Source: Vallitaleaceae bacterium
Lineage (GTDB): Bacteria; Bacillota; Clostridia; Lachnospirales; Vallitaleaceae
Length of the DNA: 13,686 nt
Assembly: GCA_027858555.1 (NCBI GenBank)
Contig: JAQICP010000223.1
Span: 1-13,686, forward strand
Direction of reading: 5' to 3'
Shown here: piece after piece, positions 5,641-12,946 of the stretch
Position numbering within the stretch: the stretch's first letter is position 1
Layout of the letters: each line of letters starts with the position of its first letter
Made by a program: the position numbers and the translations under genes
Notes under the pieces: generated by a model
The model's input: only the letters and a program-made list of their open reading frames with translations
What the model was told of the DNA's origin: nothing
The model's database searches: none

Positions 5641-6513
5641 TTAGTGCCCTCTCTTTGCATCATTGCCTATATCCCTATGATGTATGTTGACAAAATAATT
5701 CTCGTCTTTAAGTCTTTCATATAAGGCATTGGCCAGGGTTACCGAACGATGTTTACCGCCAGTACAACCAATACTGATCACCAATTGATTTTTACCTTCT
5801 TTTATATAATTAGGCAGTAAGAAGATAACCATCTCTTCCAACTGACGTAAGAATTCCTTAGCAACAGCAAAACTCATCACATAGTCTCTTACCATCTCAT
5901 CATTACCAGTTAAAGCACGCATCTGTGCATTGTAAAATGGATTTGGTAAAAAACGCACATCAAAAACAAGATCCGAATCCGAAGGGATTCCGTATTTAAA
6001 ACCAAATGCCAGAATTGTTACAGTCAAGTTTTCATAGGTTTTACCTTCCATAAATATATGAGTGATTTCTTCTTTTAGTTCTCTCGTTAGTAGATTAGAG
6101 GTATCGAATATATACGTGGAGCGTTTCTTAGCACTTTTCAATATTTCTCTTTCTTTATTGATACCATCCTCTAATCGGTCTGAGCCTGCTAGTGGATGCT
6201 TCCTTCTTGTCTCTTTATAACGTTTAATCAATGTTTCATCAGAGGCCTCTAAAAATATGACTTCTACCTCATATCCTTGGCTCTTAAGTCTGTCGGTTTC
6301 TTGGAATAACTCCTCAAACAAGTCCCCGCCTCTTATATCAATTCCCAGTGCCACCTTGTTAATACCTGACTCCGGACTGAAACATATGTCAGCAAATTTG
6401 TTAATAAGTGCTGGGGGCAGGTTGTCCACACAGAAGAAACCTATATCTTCCATCATCTTTAATACTGTTGATTTTCCAGCACCTGACATGCCAGTGATAA
6501 CTGTGAATTGCAT
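5641..6513 (-). CDS. rapZ: RapZ/YvcJ family nucleotide-binding protein
   Basis: RapZ is a P-loop protein. In E. coli it is an RNA adaptor that directs decay of the GlmZ small RNA and so tunes glucosamine-6-phosphate synthesis; the Bacillus homologue YvcJ hydrolyses nucleotides and influences competence. Visible are Walker A GMSGAGKST (8-16), GIDIRGG (57-63), IFDTSNL (135-141), AFGFKYGIP (169-177), DVRFLPNPFY (185-194) and the C-terminal GCTGGKHRSV (249-258) with HHRD (278-281). Length (290) is normal. AGGAG five nt before the ATG sets the start, 12 bp after murB. Its neighbours MurB and YvcK both act on or sense UDP-amino-sugars, which suggests a role in envelope precursor control; whether an RNA target exists here is unknown. 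Confidence 0.96.
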   Translation of the reverse strand: MQFTVITGMSGAGKSTVLKMMEDIGFFCVDNLPPALINKFADICFSPESGINKVALGIDIRGGDLFEELFQETDRLKSQGYEVEVIFLEASDETLIKRYKETRRKHPLAGSDRLEDGINKEREILKSAKKRSTYIFDTSNLLTRELKEEITHIFMEGKTYENLTVTILAFGFKYGIPSDSDLVFDVRFLPNPFYNAQMRALTGNDEMVRDYVMSFAVAKEFLRQLEEMVIFLLPNYIKEGKNQLVISIGCTGGKHRSVTLANALYERLKDENYFVNIHHRDIGNDAKRGH

Positions 6514-6525
6514 ATGGTCTCCTAT

Positions 6526-7458
6526 CTATGAAATCATTCGAATTTCAGGTTCCAATATCACATTGAATTTGTGATACACCGTATGTTTGATATGCTCAAT
6601 CAGCTTGATCAAGTCTTCTGAGGTGGCATTTTGATCATTCACAATAAAACCACAATGTTTCTGACTCACACATGCGCCACCGACTCTATATCCGCTAAGG
6701 CCAGCATCCATAATTAATTTACCTGCATAATAACCAAGCGGTCTTTTAAAGGCACTACCGGCACTTGGTAAGTCAAGTGGTTGCTTGTCTTGCCTTCTTT
6801 GATTCAATTCTTTCATTTTATTTCTGATCAATATTTCATCGCCCTGGTTGAATAGCATCTTAACTGTAAGGGCAATTAAATGTTCGGTCTGTAATATGGA
6901 TGTTCGATAGCCAAGCTCTAAATCACTGCCTTTGATTGTTGATATCTTACCATTATAATCTATAACTTCAACTTCAACTAGTACATCTTTCATTTCACCG
7001 TCATAGGCGCCTGCATTCATAAAAACAGCACCCCCCAGGGTACCTGGTATGCCCGCAGCAAATTCAAAGCCTGTTAATTTCGCCTCTGCTATCTTAGAAG
7101 CTAACTTCGATAGCAAGACACCTGCCCCTGCTGTGACAACCTTGCCTTCAACCATAATGTCGCCCATGTGCTTATATATTTGAATAATGGCCCCTTTAAA
7201 TCCGTAGTCATGGGCAAATACATTACTACCATTACCCATGATATAGAAAGGGATTTCTTTTAGTTTTAAGTATTTAAGAATTGATTTTAGAGACCCTTGT
7301 GAATCTGGCGTGATAAAATAATCTGCCGGCCCACCAATTTTAATAGAATTATGATTTGATATCAACTCGTTTTGTAATACCATACCCGTGCCCACAATAG
7401 TCTCAATTTCTTTATATATCAGACGCTTCTCATTGTTTTCATTACTTTTGTCAGACAT
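6526..7458 (-). CDS. murB: UDP-N-acetylenolpyruvoylglucosamine reductase
   Basis: MurB is the cytoplasmic FAD enzyme that uses NADPH to reduce UDP-GlcNAc-enolpyruvate to UDP-MurNAc, the second step of peptidoglycan precursor synthesis. FAD-binding motifs are clear: IGGPADYF (41-48), GNGSNVFAHDYGF (75-87) and AAGIPGTLGGAVFMNAGAY (134-152). The catalytic part has PSAGSAFKRP (231-240, with Ser235 as the likely proton donor) and LEPEIRMI (302-309), carrying the conserved glutamate. The 310-residue length and the lack of the extra loop of the E. coli enzyme fit the type II form. AGGAG six nt upstream defines the ATG. It is the first gene of the operon, with its own promoter at 7495-7523. The first 20 residues are a hydrophilic, poorly conserved extension. 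Confidence 0.97.
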   Translation of the reverse strand: MSDKSNENNEKRLIYKEIETIVGTGMVLQNELISNHNSIKIGGPADYFITPDSQGSLKSILKYLKLKEIPFYIMGNGSNVFAHDYGFKGAIIQIYKHMGDIMVEGKVVTAGAGVLLSKLASKIAEAKLTGFEFAAGIPGTLGGAVFMNAGAYDGEMKDVLVEVEVIDYNGKISTIKGSDLELGYRTSILQTEHLIALTVKMLFNQGDEILIRNKMKELNQRRQDKQPLDLPSAGSAFKRPLGYYAGKLIMDAGLSGYRVGGACVSQKHCGFIVNDQNATSEDLIKLIEHIKHTVYHKFNVILEPEIRMIS

Positions 7459-7494
7459 TAATTACTCCTATCTACTACTTTTATAACCATTGCT

Positions 7495-7523
7495 ATTATA
7501 CCACGCACACATATGTGGAGCAA
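7495..7523 (-). promoter_or_regulatory. Promoter of the murB-rapZ-yvcK-whiA-crh operon
   Basis: On the minus strand a perfect TATAAT (7495-7500) is preceded by TGG, giving an extended -10 element, and by TTGCTC (7518-7523) as a weak -35 at 17 bp. The leader before murB would be roughly 30 nt. The spacer contains the perfect 10-bp palindrome CACATATGTG (7508-7517), which could be a repressor site, though no known operator is recognised. Confidence 0.75.
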
Positions 7524-7537
7524 ACTATTTCCGGAGC

Positions 7538-7588
7538 AAAAAAAAAGATTACCCACGTCTGATAGTTATACCAAACTATGTGTAATCT
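7538..7588 (-). terminator. Intrinsic terminator of the parvulin gene
   Basis: The outer arms AGATTAC (minus strand from 7588) and GTAATCT (ending 7546) enclose an inner stem ATAGTT/AACTAT, and on the minus strand the hairpin runs into an uninterrupted T-run (about nine T). It lies about 20 bp after the parvulin stop codon and just upstream of the murB promoter, insulating the two units. Confidence 0.9.
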
Positions 7589-7605
7589 TAATTACTGAAT
7601 TGCTA

Positions 7606-8364
7606 TTATTTTAATAATTCATCGTTTACTTCTACAGGATATAAATCTTTCAAAACACCGATTTTTTCTTCGTATATCTTAAACTGAGCTTCTTGCATCA
7701 ACGTTCTTTGAATCTGTGCTTCCACCTCTTCAAAAGACATATTCTGAGCATCTTTTTTCTCGTCAGTAATGATGATGTGATAGCCAAATTGGGTCTGAAC
7801 CGGTTCGCTCAATACACCAATCTCAAGAGCAAAAGCTGCCTCTTCAAATTCTTTGACCATACGATTTCTTGAGAAGAAACCTAAATCCCCTCCACGTTCT
7901 TTTGATGGACAAGTTGAGTATTTTGTTGCTGCTTCTGAGAATTCCAAGCCAGCTTTAATCTCGCCAACAATCTGAGTAGCGAGCTCTTCTTCTGCTACCA
8001 ATATATGTCTGGCTTTAACTTCTTCTTCTTTTTGAAATGAATCCGCATTAGCTAAGTAATAAGCTTTTACATCAGCTGGTGTGACCTGCACATCTTTAAC
8101 TAGTTTTTGAATGGCATATTGTTGTAATAAACTATGAGCAGTATTCTCAACTAAAGTGATATACTCAGCATCTTGCTCAAAACCATTTTCTTTTGCTTCT
8201 AGATATAATAATTCTGCTGCTATCATCTCACTCAGCAAACTTTGTCTACCCTCAAAAGTGTTCATTGATTCTGCTTGTTCTTTTGGCATGCCTCTAAGAA
8301 CTGCTAGCATGTCTTCTCTCGTAATTACTAAATCGCCTATTTTGGCTAAAATATTGGTCTCCAT
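7606..8364 (-). CDS. Cytoplasmic parvulin-type peptidyl-prolyl isomerase
   Basis: This is a PpiC/parvulin-family prolyl isomerase, a folding helper that speeds cis-trans isomerisation before proline. The 252-residue form has a helical SurA/PrsA-like N-terminal part (about 1-100), then the parvulin domain with ARHILV (118-123), CPSKERGGDLGFF (152-164), FEEAAFAL (173-180), GVLSEPVQTQFGYHII (183-198), and a charged helical tail. Unlike PrsA it has neither a lipobox nor a signal peptide nor a membrane segment, so it should stay in the cytoplasm. I start it at 8364 because GGAG lies six nt upstream there; the in-frame ATG four codons earlier (8376) has no binding site. It is a single-gene unit with its own terminator. 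Client proteins cannot be inferred. Confidence 0.92.
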   Translation of the reverse strand: METNILAKIGDLVITREDMLAVLRGMPKEQAESMNTFEGRQSLLSEMIAAELLYLEAKENGFEQDAEYITLVENTAHSLLQQYAIQKLVKDVQVTPADVKAYYLANADSFQKEEEVKARHILVAEEELATQIVGEIKAGLEFSEAATKYSTCPSKERGGDLGFFSRNRMVKEFEEAAFALEIGVLSEPVQTQFGYHIIITDEKKDAQNMSFEEVEAQIQRTLMQEAQFKIYEEKIGVLKDLYPVEVNDELLK

Positions 8365-8395
8365 TAAAATCTCCATTCTTTTAAATATGGTTTGT

Positions 8396-8424
8396 ATCTT
8401 ACACTATTATAGACTTGAGTGCAA
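8396..8424 (-). promoter_or_regulatory. Possible promoter of the parvulin gene
   Basis: On the minus strand TTGCAC (8419-8424) and TAAGAT (8396-8401) are 17 bp apart, in the right place for a roughly 25-nt leader. Both hexamers deviate from consensus. A TATAAT also lies inside the spacer (minus strand, near 8406-8411) but has no matching -35, so the exact promoter is uncertain. Confidence 0.4.
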
Positions 8425-8468
8425 GTTTTCATAGAAACCTTTTGCAAAAAAACTATCGTTTTTACCTG

Positions 8469-8497
8469 TTGTTACTATGAATTGGTTCATGTATAAT
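8469..8497 (+). promoter_or_regulatory. Promoter of galM
   Basis: TTGTTA (8469-8474) and a perfect TATAAT (8492-8497) are separated by 17 bp. The start would be near 8504, giving a leader of about 25 nt. The in-frame ATG at 8496 overlaps the -10 box and so cannot be a start codon of this transcript, which supports the start at 8529. It is divergent from the parvulin promoter, with about 45 bp between the two -35 regions. Confidence 0.75.
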
Positions 8498-8528
8498 GAA
8501 GTATATTACAACAAGAAAGGAAACCAAT

Positions 8529-9584
8529 ATGAAAATATCATCCAAATTATTCGGTCAAACTAATGACGGCAAAGAAATCTACAGTTATACACTTGAAAAC
8601 GATCTTAAGCATACCATTACAATCATCACTTATGGTGGTATCATCACAAAAATCAATGTGCCAAATCGTGAGGGCATCATCGAAAATGTCGTCCTAGGCT
8701 TTAATGACATATCTTCCTACGAAACCCTATCACCATTTTTTGGTGCCATAACCGGACCTTTCGCAGGCAGAATCTCTGGTGCATCCTTCGATATCGACGG
8801 CGTTAACTATGAGCTTGAAAAAAACGATGGTCCTAATTCTTTACACGGCGGCTCTAAGGCATTTGACAAAGTTGTATGGGAAGCATCAACCCTTGAATAT
8901 GCTGACAAGGTCTCTCTCGTTCTTAACTACTTGAGTCCTGATGGAGAATTCGGCTATCCTGGTAATGTAGATATTATTGTGACTTATACTTGGGATCAAA
9001 CGGATACCTTGTCCATCGATTATAAGGCCACAACAGATAAGTCAACTTTCCTTAACCTAACCAACCACAGTTATTTTAATCTTTCAGGCGATACCAGCAC
9101 CACTATCTTAGATCATGAATTAATGATTGCTTCAAAAAACTTCATAGGTATTACAGATAAAGCCATACCCATGTCCATCATTGAAGCTGAAAACACACCT
9201 TTTGATTTCACAACAGCCAAAAAGGTTGGTGCTGATATAGAAGTTGATTATGAGCAGTTAAAAAATGGCAGCGGTTATGACCATCCATTTATACTGGAAG
9301 AACAAAGAGATAACAGTGATATCGTTGCCAGTTTATATGACTCAAAATCTGGGCGTTTAATGACTGTGCAAACCACTGAAAAAATGCTAGTCTTTTATGC
9401 AGGTGGCCACCTTACTGATGACATGCACGTATACAATAACCAACCAATCAAGCAAAGAACTGCGTTATGTCTAGAAACACAAAATGCGCCTGACCATATG
9501 CATTTCGATGCAGTTTCTTCCTATATATTAGAACCTAATGATTTGTATAGATCACATACTGCATTTAGATTTTCCTGTAAATAG
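8529..9584 (+). CDS. galM: Aldose 1-epimerase (galactose mutarotase)
   Basis: GalM interconverts the alpha and beta anomers of galactose, glucose and related aldoses in the cytoplasm, the entry step of the Leloir pathway. The 351-residue protein has the family landmarks: FAGRISGA (78-85), NDGPNSLHGG (99-108, His106 binding), NLTNHSYFNLSG (176-187, with catalytic His180), GYDHPF (249-254, substrate Asp) and CLETQNAPD (314-322, with catalytic Glu316). I start at 8529 because AAAGGA lies seven nt upstream and the earlier in-frame ATG at 8496 falls within the promoter. No other galactose gene is in the window, so it may serve general sugar use. prsW follows after 54 bp with no terminator between, so they may share a transcript. 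Confidence 0.96.
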   Translation: MKISSKLFGQTNDGKEIYSYTLENDLKHTITIITYGGIITKINVPNREGIIENVVLGFNDISSYETLSPFFGAITGPFAGRISGASFDIDGVNYELEKNDGPNSLHGGSKAFDKVVWEASTLEYADKVSLVLNYLSPDGEFGYPGNVDIIVTYTWDQTDTLSIDYKATTDKSTFLNLTNHSYFNLSGDTSTTILDHELMIASKNFIGITDKAIPMSIIEAENTPFDFTTAKKVGADIEVDYEQLKNGSGYDHPFILEEQRDNSDIVASLYDSKSGRLMTVQTTEKMLVFYAGGHLTDDMHVYNNQPIKQRTALCLETQNAPDHMHFDAVSSYILEPNDLYRSHTAFRFSCK

Positions 9585-9638
9585 CTAATTGTTAACTTAT
9601 CTAATACTATATCATACCTACCTAAAGGAGCCCTTATT

Positions 9639-10340
9639 ATGACCTTGGACCTTTTGATTGCCGCGATAACACCAGGACTCGCCTTACTACTGATATTATA
9701 TATAATGGACCGTAAAAACAAAGAGCCCCTAGGTTTACTATTAAAACTCTTTTTCCTCGGAATGGTCATATGCGTGCCAATCATAATCATTGAACTGGCT
9801 CTTGCTTTTCTCAATCCTTTTGGTGGTTTGGCGTTCCTTGCCTTTGATGCCTTTATAGTTGCTGGTTTAACCGAAGAATGGTTCAAGCGTCACGTGGTTC
9901 TAAAGCACGGATACAAGCATCCTGCTTTTGATGAAAAATTTGATGGTATTATCTATGCAGTTTTTGTATCTCTTGGTTTTGCCACATTAGAGAATGTGCT
10001 ATATGTTGTTTTTTCATATCAAAACATCGAGAATCTTTGGATGACAAGAGCCCTTTTTTCAGTACCAGGTCATATGCTATTCGCCATTACCATGGGTTAT
10101 TACTTAGCCATGGCAAAATATGCCCCTTCAAAGCGAGAAGAGCGACAGTTTAAAAGAAGTGCATTAATATACCCTATGCTTTTTCATGGTACATTCAATT
10201 TTCTAGTGTCATTAGAAAATATTTTTTACCTGCTCATCTTCCTAGGCTTTGTAATCTTTTTATGGGTTATTAATATAATCCGTTTAAGAAAACTATATCG
10301 TCAATCAAAAATCAAACATATTGAAAAATCCTATGTATAA
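9639..10340 (+). CDS. prsW: PrsW family intramembrane metalloprotease
   Basis: PrsW-type proteins are multi-pass membrane proteases; in Bacillus subtilis PrsW makes the first cut in the anti-sigma factor RsiW under envelope stress. The 233-residue protein is mostly hydrophobic, with segments near 3-22, 33-59, 63-78, 103-125, 138-158, 175-190 and 194-214. The family motifs are LTEEWFK (77-83, the EExxK metal/catalytic motif), FDGIIYA (101-107), GFATLEN (113-119), RALFSVPGHMLF (137-148) and MLFHGTFNF (180-188), so the active-site glutamates and histidines are present. AAAGGAG eight nt upstream supports the start. The positively charged C-terminus is probably cytosolic. No sigma/anti-sigma pair is nearby, so its substrate is unknown. 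A strong terminator follows. Confidence 0.9.
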   Translation: MTLDLLIAAITPGLALLLILYIMDRKNKEPLGLLLKLFFLGMVICVPIIIIELALAFLNPFGGLAFLAFDAFIVAGLTEEWFKRHVVLKHGYKHPAFDEKFDGIIYAVFVSLGFATLENVLYVVFSYQNIENLWMTRALFSVPGHMLFAITMGYYLAMAKYAPSKREERQFKRSALIYPMLFHGTFNFLVSLENIFYLLIFLGFVIFLWVINIIRLRKLYRQSKIKHIEKSYV

Positions 10341-10355
10341 AAAACACTTTAAATT

Positions 10356-10409
10356 AAATGGAGCCTATAGAATAGACCTTTACGGGTCTTATCTATAGGC
10401 TCCATTTTT
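10356..10409. terminator. Strong hairpin terminator between convergent prsW and ade
   Basis: The arms at 10356-10371 and 10392-10407 are perfectly complementary (core GGAGCCTATAGA), with an inner AGACC/GGGTCT stem. A T-run follows on the plus strand, so it terminates galM-prsW. On the minus strand the stem is followed by TTTAATTT, so it probably also ends the adenine deaminase transcript. Confidence 0.92.
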
Positions 10410-10455
10410 AATGTTGTTATATCTAATATTTGGTTTACACTTTATACATAGTACC

Positions 10456-12168
10456 CTATTTATTAATATCTACAACTTGAAAAGTAGTAACATCGAATAG
10501 ACCTTGGTCTGTTAGCTTGAGTTCAGGTATTACAGGTAGTGCCAAAAATGCTAATGTTAAGAACGGTTCAACCGCCTCCCTAACACCAAATAATCTAGCT
10601 AGTGCACTTAGTTCATGAAGGTGCTCTACAATGCTCTCACAAGTTCTATTGGTCATAAGTCCACCGATTTCAAGAGGTAATACACCTTGCACCTCACCTC
10701 TGTCAATGATTACAATCCCACCAGAACAATCCTCTAGGGTCTCAGCGCATAATTTCATATCAGCATCGTTAGTACCAATCACAATCACATTATGTGAATC
10801 ATGGGCAATAGTCAGACCAATTGCGCCAGTTCTAAGTCCATAACCTTCCACCAGACCTATCCCTACAAAGCCAGTTTGATGATGGCGTTCAATTACTGCC
10901 AGTTTTAGTATGTCAAGATTTGTATTGCATTTGAAATAGCCATCTTCAAGATCTACTTTTCTGGTCACTTCCTCAGTAATAATATTATCCTCTACTAACT
11001 TGATAACTCTAACGATATCTGATTTTAGCTTTAAAGATAGATCTAATTGACTGACATCTTTAATATTGACAGTCTTTGTAAGTGCCAGATCTTCGTAGAA
11101 CGGTACCTCAACCAAGCAGGTCTTGTCTTTAGCAACAAGTTCCCCTTTCTTGTACACTTTGAGGGGTTCTATCAGTTCAAGTGACTTGGTTACAACAAGG
11201 TCTGCAATAAAACCAGGTGCTATAGCACCTCTATCATACATCCTATAACATGTCGCTGGTGTTAGTGTTGCCATCTTAATCGCTGTGATTGGGTCAAGAC
11301 CTAGTTCGATGCTACGATTCACATTATAATTAATGTGGCCATCTTTCATGATGTCCTCAGGTTGTTTGTCGTCTGTACAAAATGCAATTCTGTGAGCATT
11401 TTCTTTGGTAACGCCTTTTACTAAGGTGCTGAGATTTCTAGTAGCTGAACCTTCTCTAATCAGAACATACATCCCTTTTTTAATACGTTCTGCCATTTCA
11501 CCCAAGTTAGAACATTCGTGATCCGTTCTTACACCACTAGCGATGTAGGCATTCAAGTCCTTGCCAGACAAGTTAGGGCTATGACCATCTATCATACCAT
11601 CTGAAAACAATTGTAATTTATCATGAATATCTTTGTTGCCTTTGACAACACCGGGATAATTCATCATCTCACCTAGACCTATGACACATTCCTTGCCCTT
11701 TAGTTTACTTAGTGCATCCGCACTTAAGACTGCGCCAGAATGCTCATATTCTGTTGATGGCACACAAGAAGGTAGCATCACATACACATCGATCGGTAGC
11801 TCTTTACTACTATTAATCATATACTCGATACCCATACTACCACATACATTGGCAATCTCATGGGGATCTGCAATAACAGTTGTCGTGCCTCTTGGCACCA
11901 CTAATTTAGCAAATTGTGGGGGTGTTAAAAAAGATGACTCAATATGCACATGGGCATCAATAAGCCCAGGTATCACATAATCACCTTCAATATCCACTTC
12001 TATGTCGCCACTATAAGAACCAATACCAACTATAATACCCTCTACTATGGCTATGTCACCTATTTCTATGGCTTCATTAAATACATCTAGAATTTTACAA
12101 TTTTTGAGTACTATATCCGCTTTTTTGTCGCCTCTTGCAACTTGTACTATCTTTAGGGTGTTTTTCAT
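10456..12168 (-). CDS. ade: Adenine deaminase
   Basis: Ade converts adenine to hypoxanthine and ammonia, feeding purine salvage; it belongs to the metal-dependent amidohydrolase superfamily and acts in the cytoplasm. Motifs in the 570-residue form are PGLIDAHVHIESS (67-79, metal ligands His73 and His75), RGTTTVIADPHEIANVCG (93-110), MLPSCVP (131-137), GLGEMMNYPG (164-173), DGHSP (194-198), RTDHE (214-218) and FCTDDKQPEDI (263-273). The C-terminal adenine deaminase domain includes GLTIAHDSHN (451-460) and GGIVIIDRGEV (483-493). I start at 12168, where GGGAG is five nt upstream; the ATG at 12180 has no site. The pilin-like gene ends 39 bp upstream with no terminator and only a weak TATATA, so expression may depend partly on the pilin-like operon. 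Confidence 0.96.
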   Translation of the reverse strand: MKNTLKIVQVARGDKKADIVLKNCKILDVFNEAIEIGDIAIVEGIIVGIGSYSGDIEVDIEGDYVIPGLIDAHVHIESSFLTPPQFAKLVVPRGTTTVIADPHEIANVCGSMGIEYMINSSKELPIDVYVMLPSCVPSTEYEHSGAVLSADALSKLKGKECVIGLGEMMNYPGVVKGNKDIHDKLQLFSDGMIDGHSPNLSGKDLNAYIASGVRTDHECSNLGEMAERIKKGMYVLIREGSATRNLSTLVKGVTKENAHRIAFCTDDKQPEDIMKDGHINYNVNRSIELGLDPITAIKMATLTPATCYRMYDRGAIAPGFIADLVVTKSLELIEPLKVYKKGELVAKDKTCLVEVPFYEDLALTKTVNIKDVSQLDLSLKLKSDIVRVIKLVEDNIITEEVTRKVDLEDGYFKCNTNLDILKLAVIERHHQTGFVGIGLVEGYGLRTGAIGLTIAHDSHNVIVIGTNDADMKLCAETLEDCSGGIVIIDRGEVQGVLPLEIGGLMTNRTCESIVEHLHELSALARLFGVREAVEPFLTLAFLALPVIPELKLTDQGLFDVTTFQVVDINK

Positions 12169-12207
12169 GGCATCTCCCATCTTGTTATATACCTTGAGTA
12201 AAGACTT

Positions 12208-12942
12208 TTAGTTATCAGCAGGTGTGTCTGCAGGTGTATCAGCTGGCTTTTCAAAAGGATTGCCAAACTTGATGTCCTCTTCATATTGAACAGGCTCTTG
12301 AAGTTCAAAGTAATTAGTAATGCTATAACGATCAGCTACGGCTACCGCCTTAACACCATCAATAATCTGACCATTATAACTGATACTATATTCAGGTATC
12401 CTAGCCTTTAATTCAAAGGCAATATACTTTTTATAATCCTCTTCTTTATTAGTCACTGATGATTTAATGGTTATGTCACTCATACCGGTTATATTTTCAT
12501 CTATTGAAACTACTGTACCTGGCATTAGTGTTTCAATACCATCAAGGTTGATTGCCAATTGCTCCATATAGATCATCGGAAAAATATCTGTTAGGTATTG
12601 GCTTTGGTTTGCAACAGAATCTTGTATTATAAACCCATCTGAATAATCCCTATGATTAGCAATTGGTCCGTTATAATTAGGGTTCAGAATATCACCTGAC
12701 TTCATATAAGCTACGACCTCTGTTTCAGTCTGATATAATATGCTATCTATGTCCGCTATTCTTTTTTGCGCGGCTATCTCCAACTCATAGTATTTGACCA
12801 CCCATGCTTCATGATTATTGGACAATCTAAGCTGTGCTAATGTGGTCGTCACCATAGCAAGTCCAAAGACCATTAAAACCAGCATCATTACAACTACCAA
12901 AACTGAGGCAGCACCTTGTTTACTACTTATATTCTTAAACAT
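12208..12942 (-). CDS. PilX/GspK-like pilus-assembly protein with a repeat tail
   Basis: The protein has a short basic leader ending KQG (8-10), then a hydrophobic helix (about 11-32, AASVLVVVMMLVL), followed by a hydrophilic extracellular-type part. This layout resembles PilX/GspK-type minor pilins, which carry a glycine before the helix and lack the Glu at position 5. No specific family can be assigned by eye. The C-terminus is Pro/Asp-rich with a PADT repeat. The ATG at 12942 follows GAGGTGA at good spacing; a TTG one codon earlier is too close to that site. The stop of the preceding pilin gene is 4 bp upstream, so the two are coupled. It probably inserts in the membrane and joins a pilus-like filament. 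A plain single-pass membrane protein is the alternative. Confidence 0.75.
   Translation of the reverse strand: MFKNISSKQGAASVLVVVMMLVLMVFGLAMVTTTLAQLRLSNNHEAWVVKYYELEIAAQKRIADIDSILYQTETEVVAYMKSGDILNPNYNGPIANHRDYSDGFIIQDSVANQSQYLTDIFPMIYMEQLAINLDGIETLMPGTVVSIDENITGMSDITIKSSVTNKEEDYKKYIAFELKARIPEYSISYNGQIIDGVKAVAVADRYSITNYFELQEPVQYEEDIKFGNPFEKPADTPADTPADN
12211..12246. repeat. 12-bp tandem repeat (about three units) at the end of the PilX-like gene
   Basis: Three consecutive 12-nt units on the minus strand encode PADT-PADT-PADN immediately before the stop codon. The units differ at a few silent positions, so this is not a very recent expansion. Such short in-frame repeats can change copy number by slippage without breaking the frame. 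Confidence 0.75.
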
Positions 12943-12946
12943 CAAC

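Noticed and set aside
8365..8376. Upstream ATG extending the parvulin by four residues
   Set aside because: No Shine-Dalgarno site precedes it, and the GGAG for the ATG at 8364 lies inside the extension.
8496..8528. Upstream ATG extending galM by 11 residues
   Set aside because: The ATG overlaps the predicted -10 box, there is no binding site before it, and the added residues do not match the family; the ATG at 8529 has AAAGGA.
9585..9638. Possible separate promoter for prsW (TTGTTA near 9589)
   Set aside because: No acceptable -10 occurs at 16-18 bp, so I do not list it.
9521..9886. 121-codon minus-strand open frame across the galM end and prsW start
   Set aside because: It overlaps two well-supported plus-strand genes, is Lys/Ser-rich with no recognisable motif, and lacks a Shine-Dalgarno site; it is a shadow frame.
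12169..12180. Upstream ATG extending adenine deaminase by four residues
   Set aside because: No binding site precedes it, while GGGAG sits five nt before the ATG at 12168.
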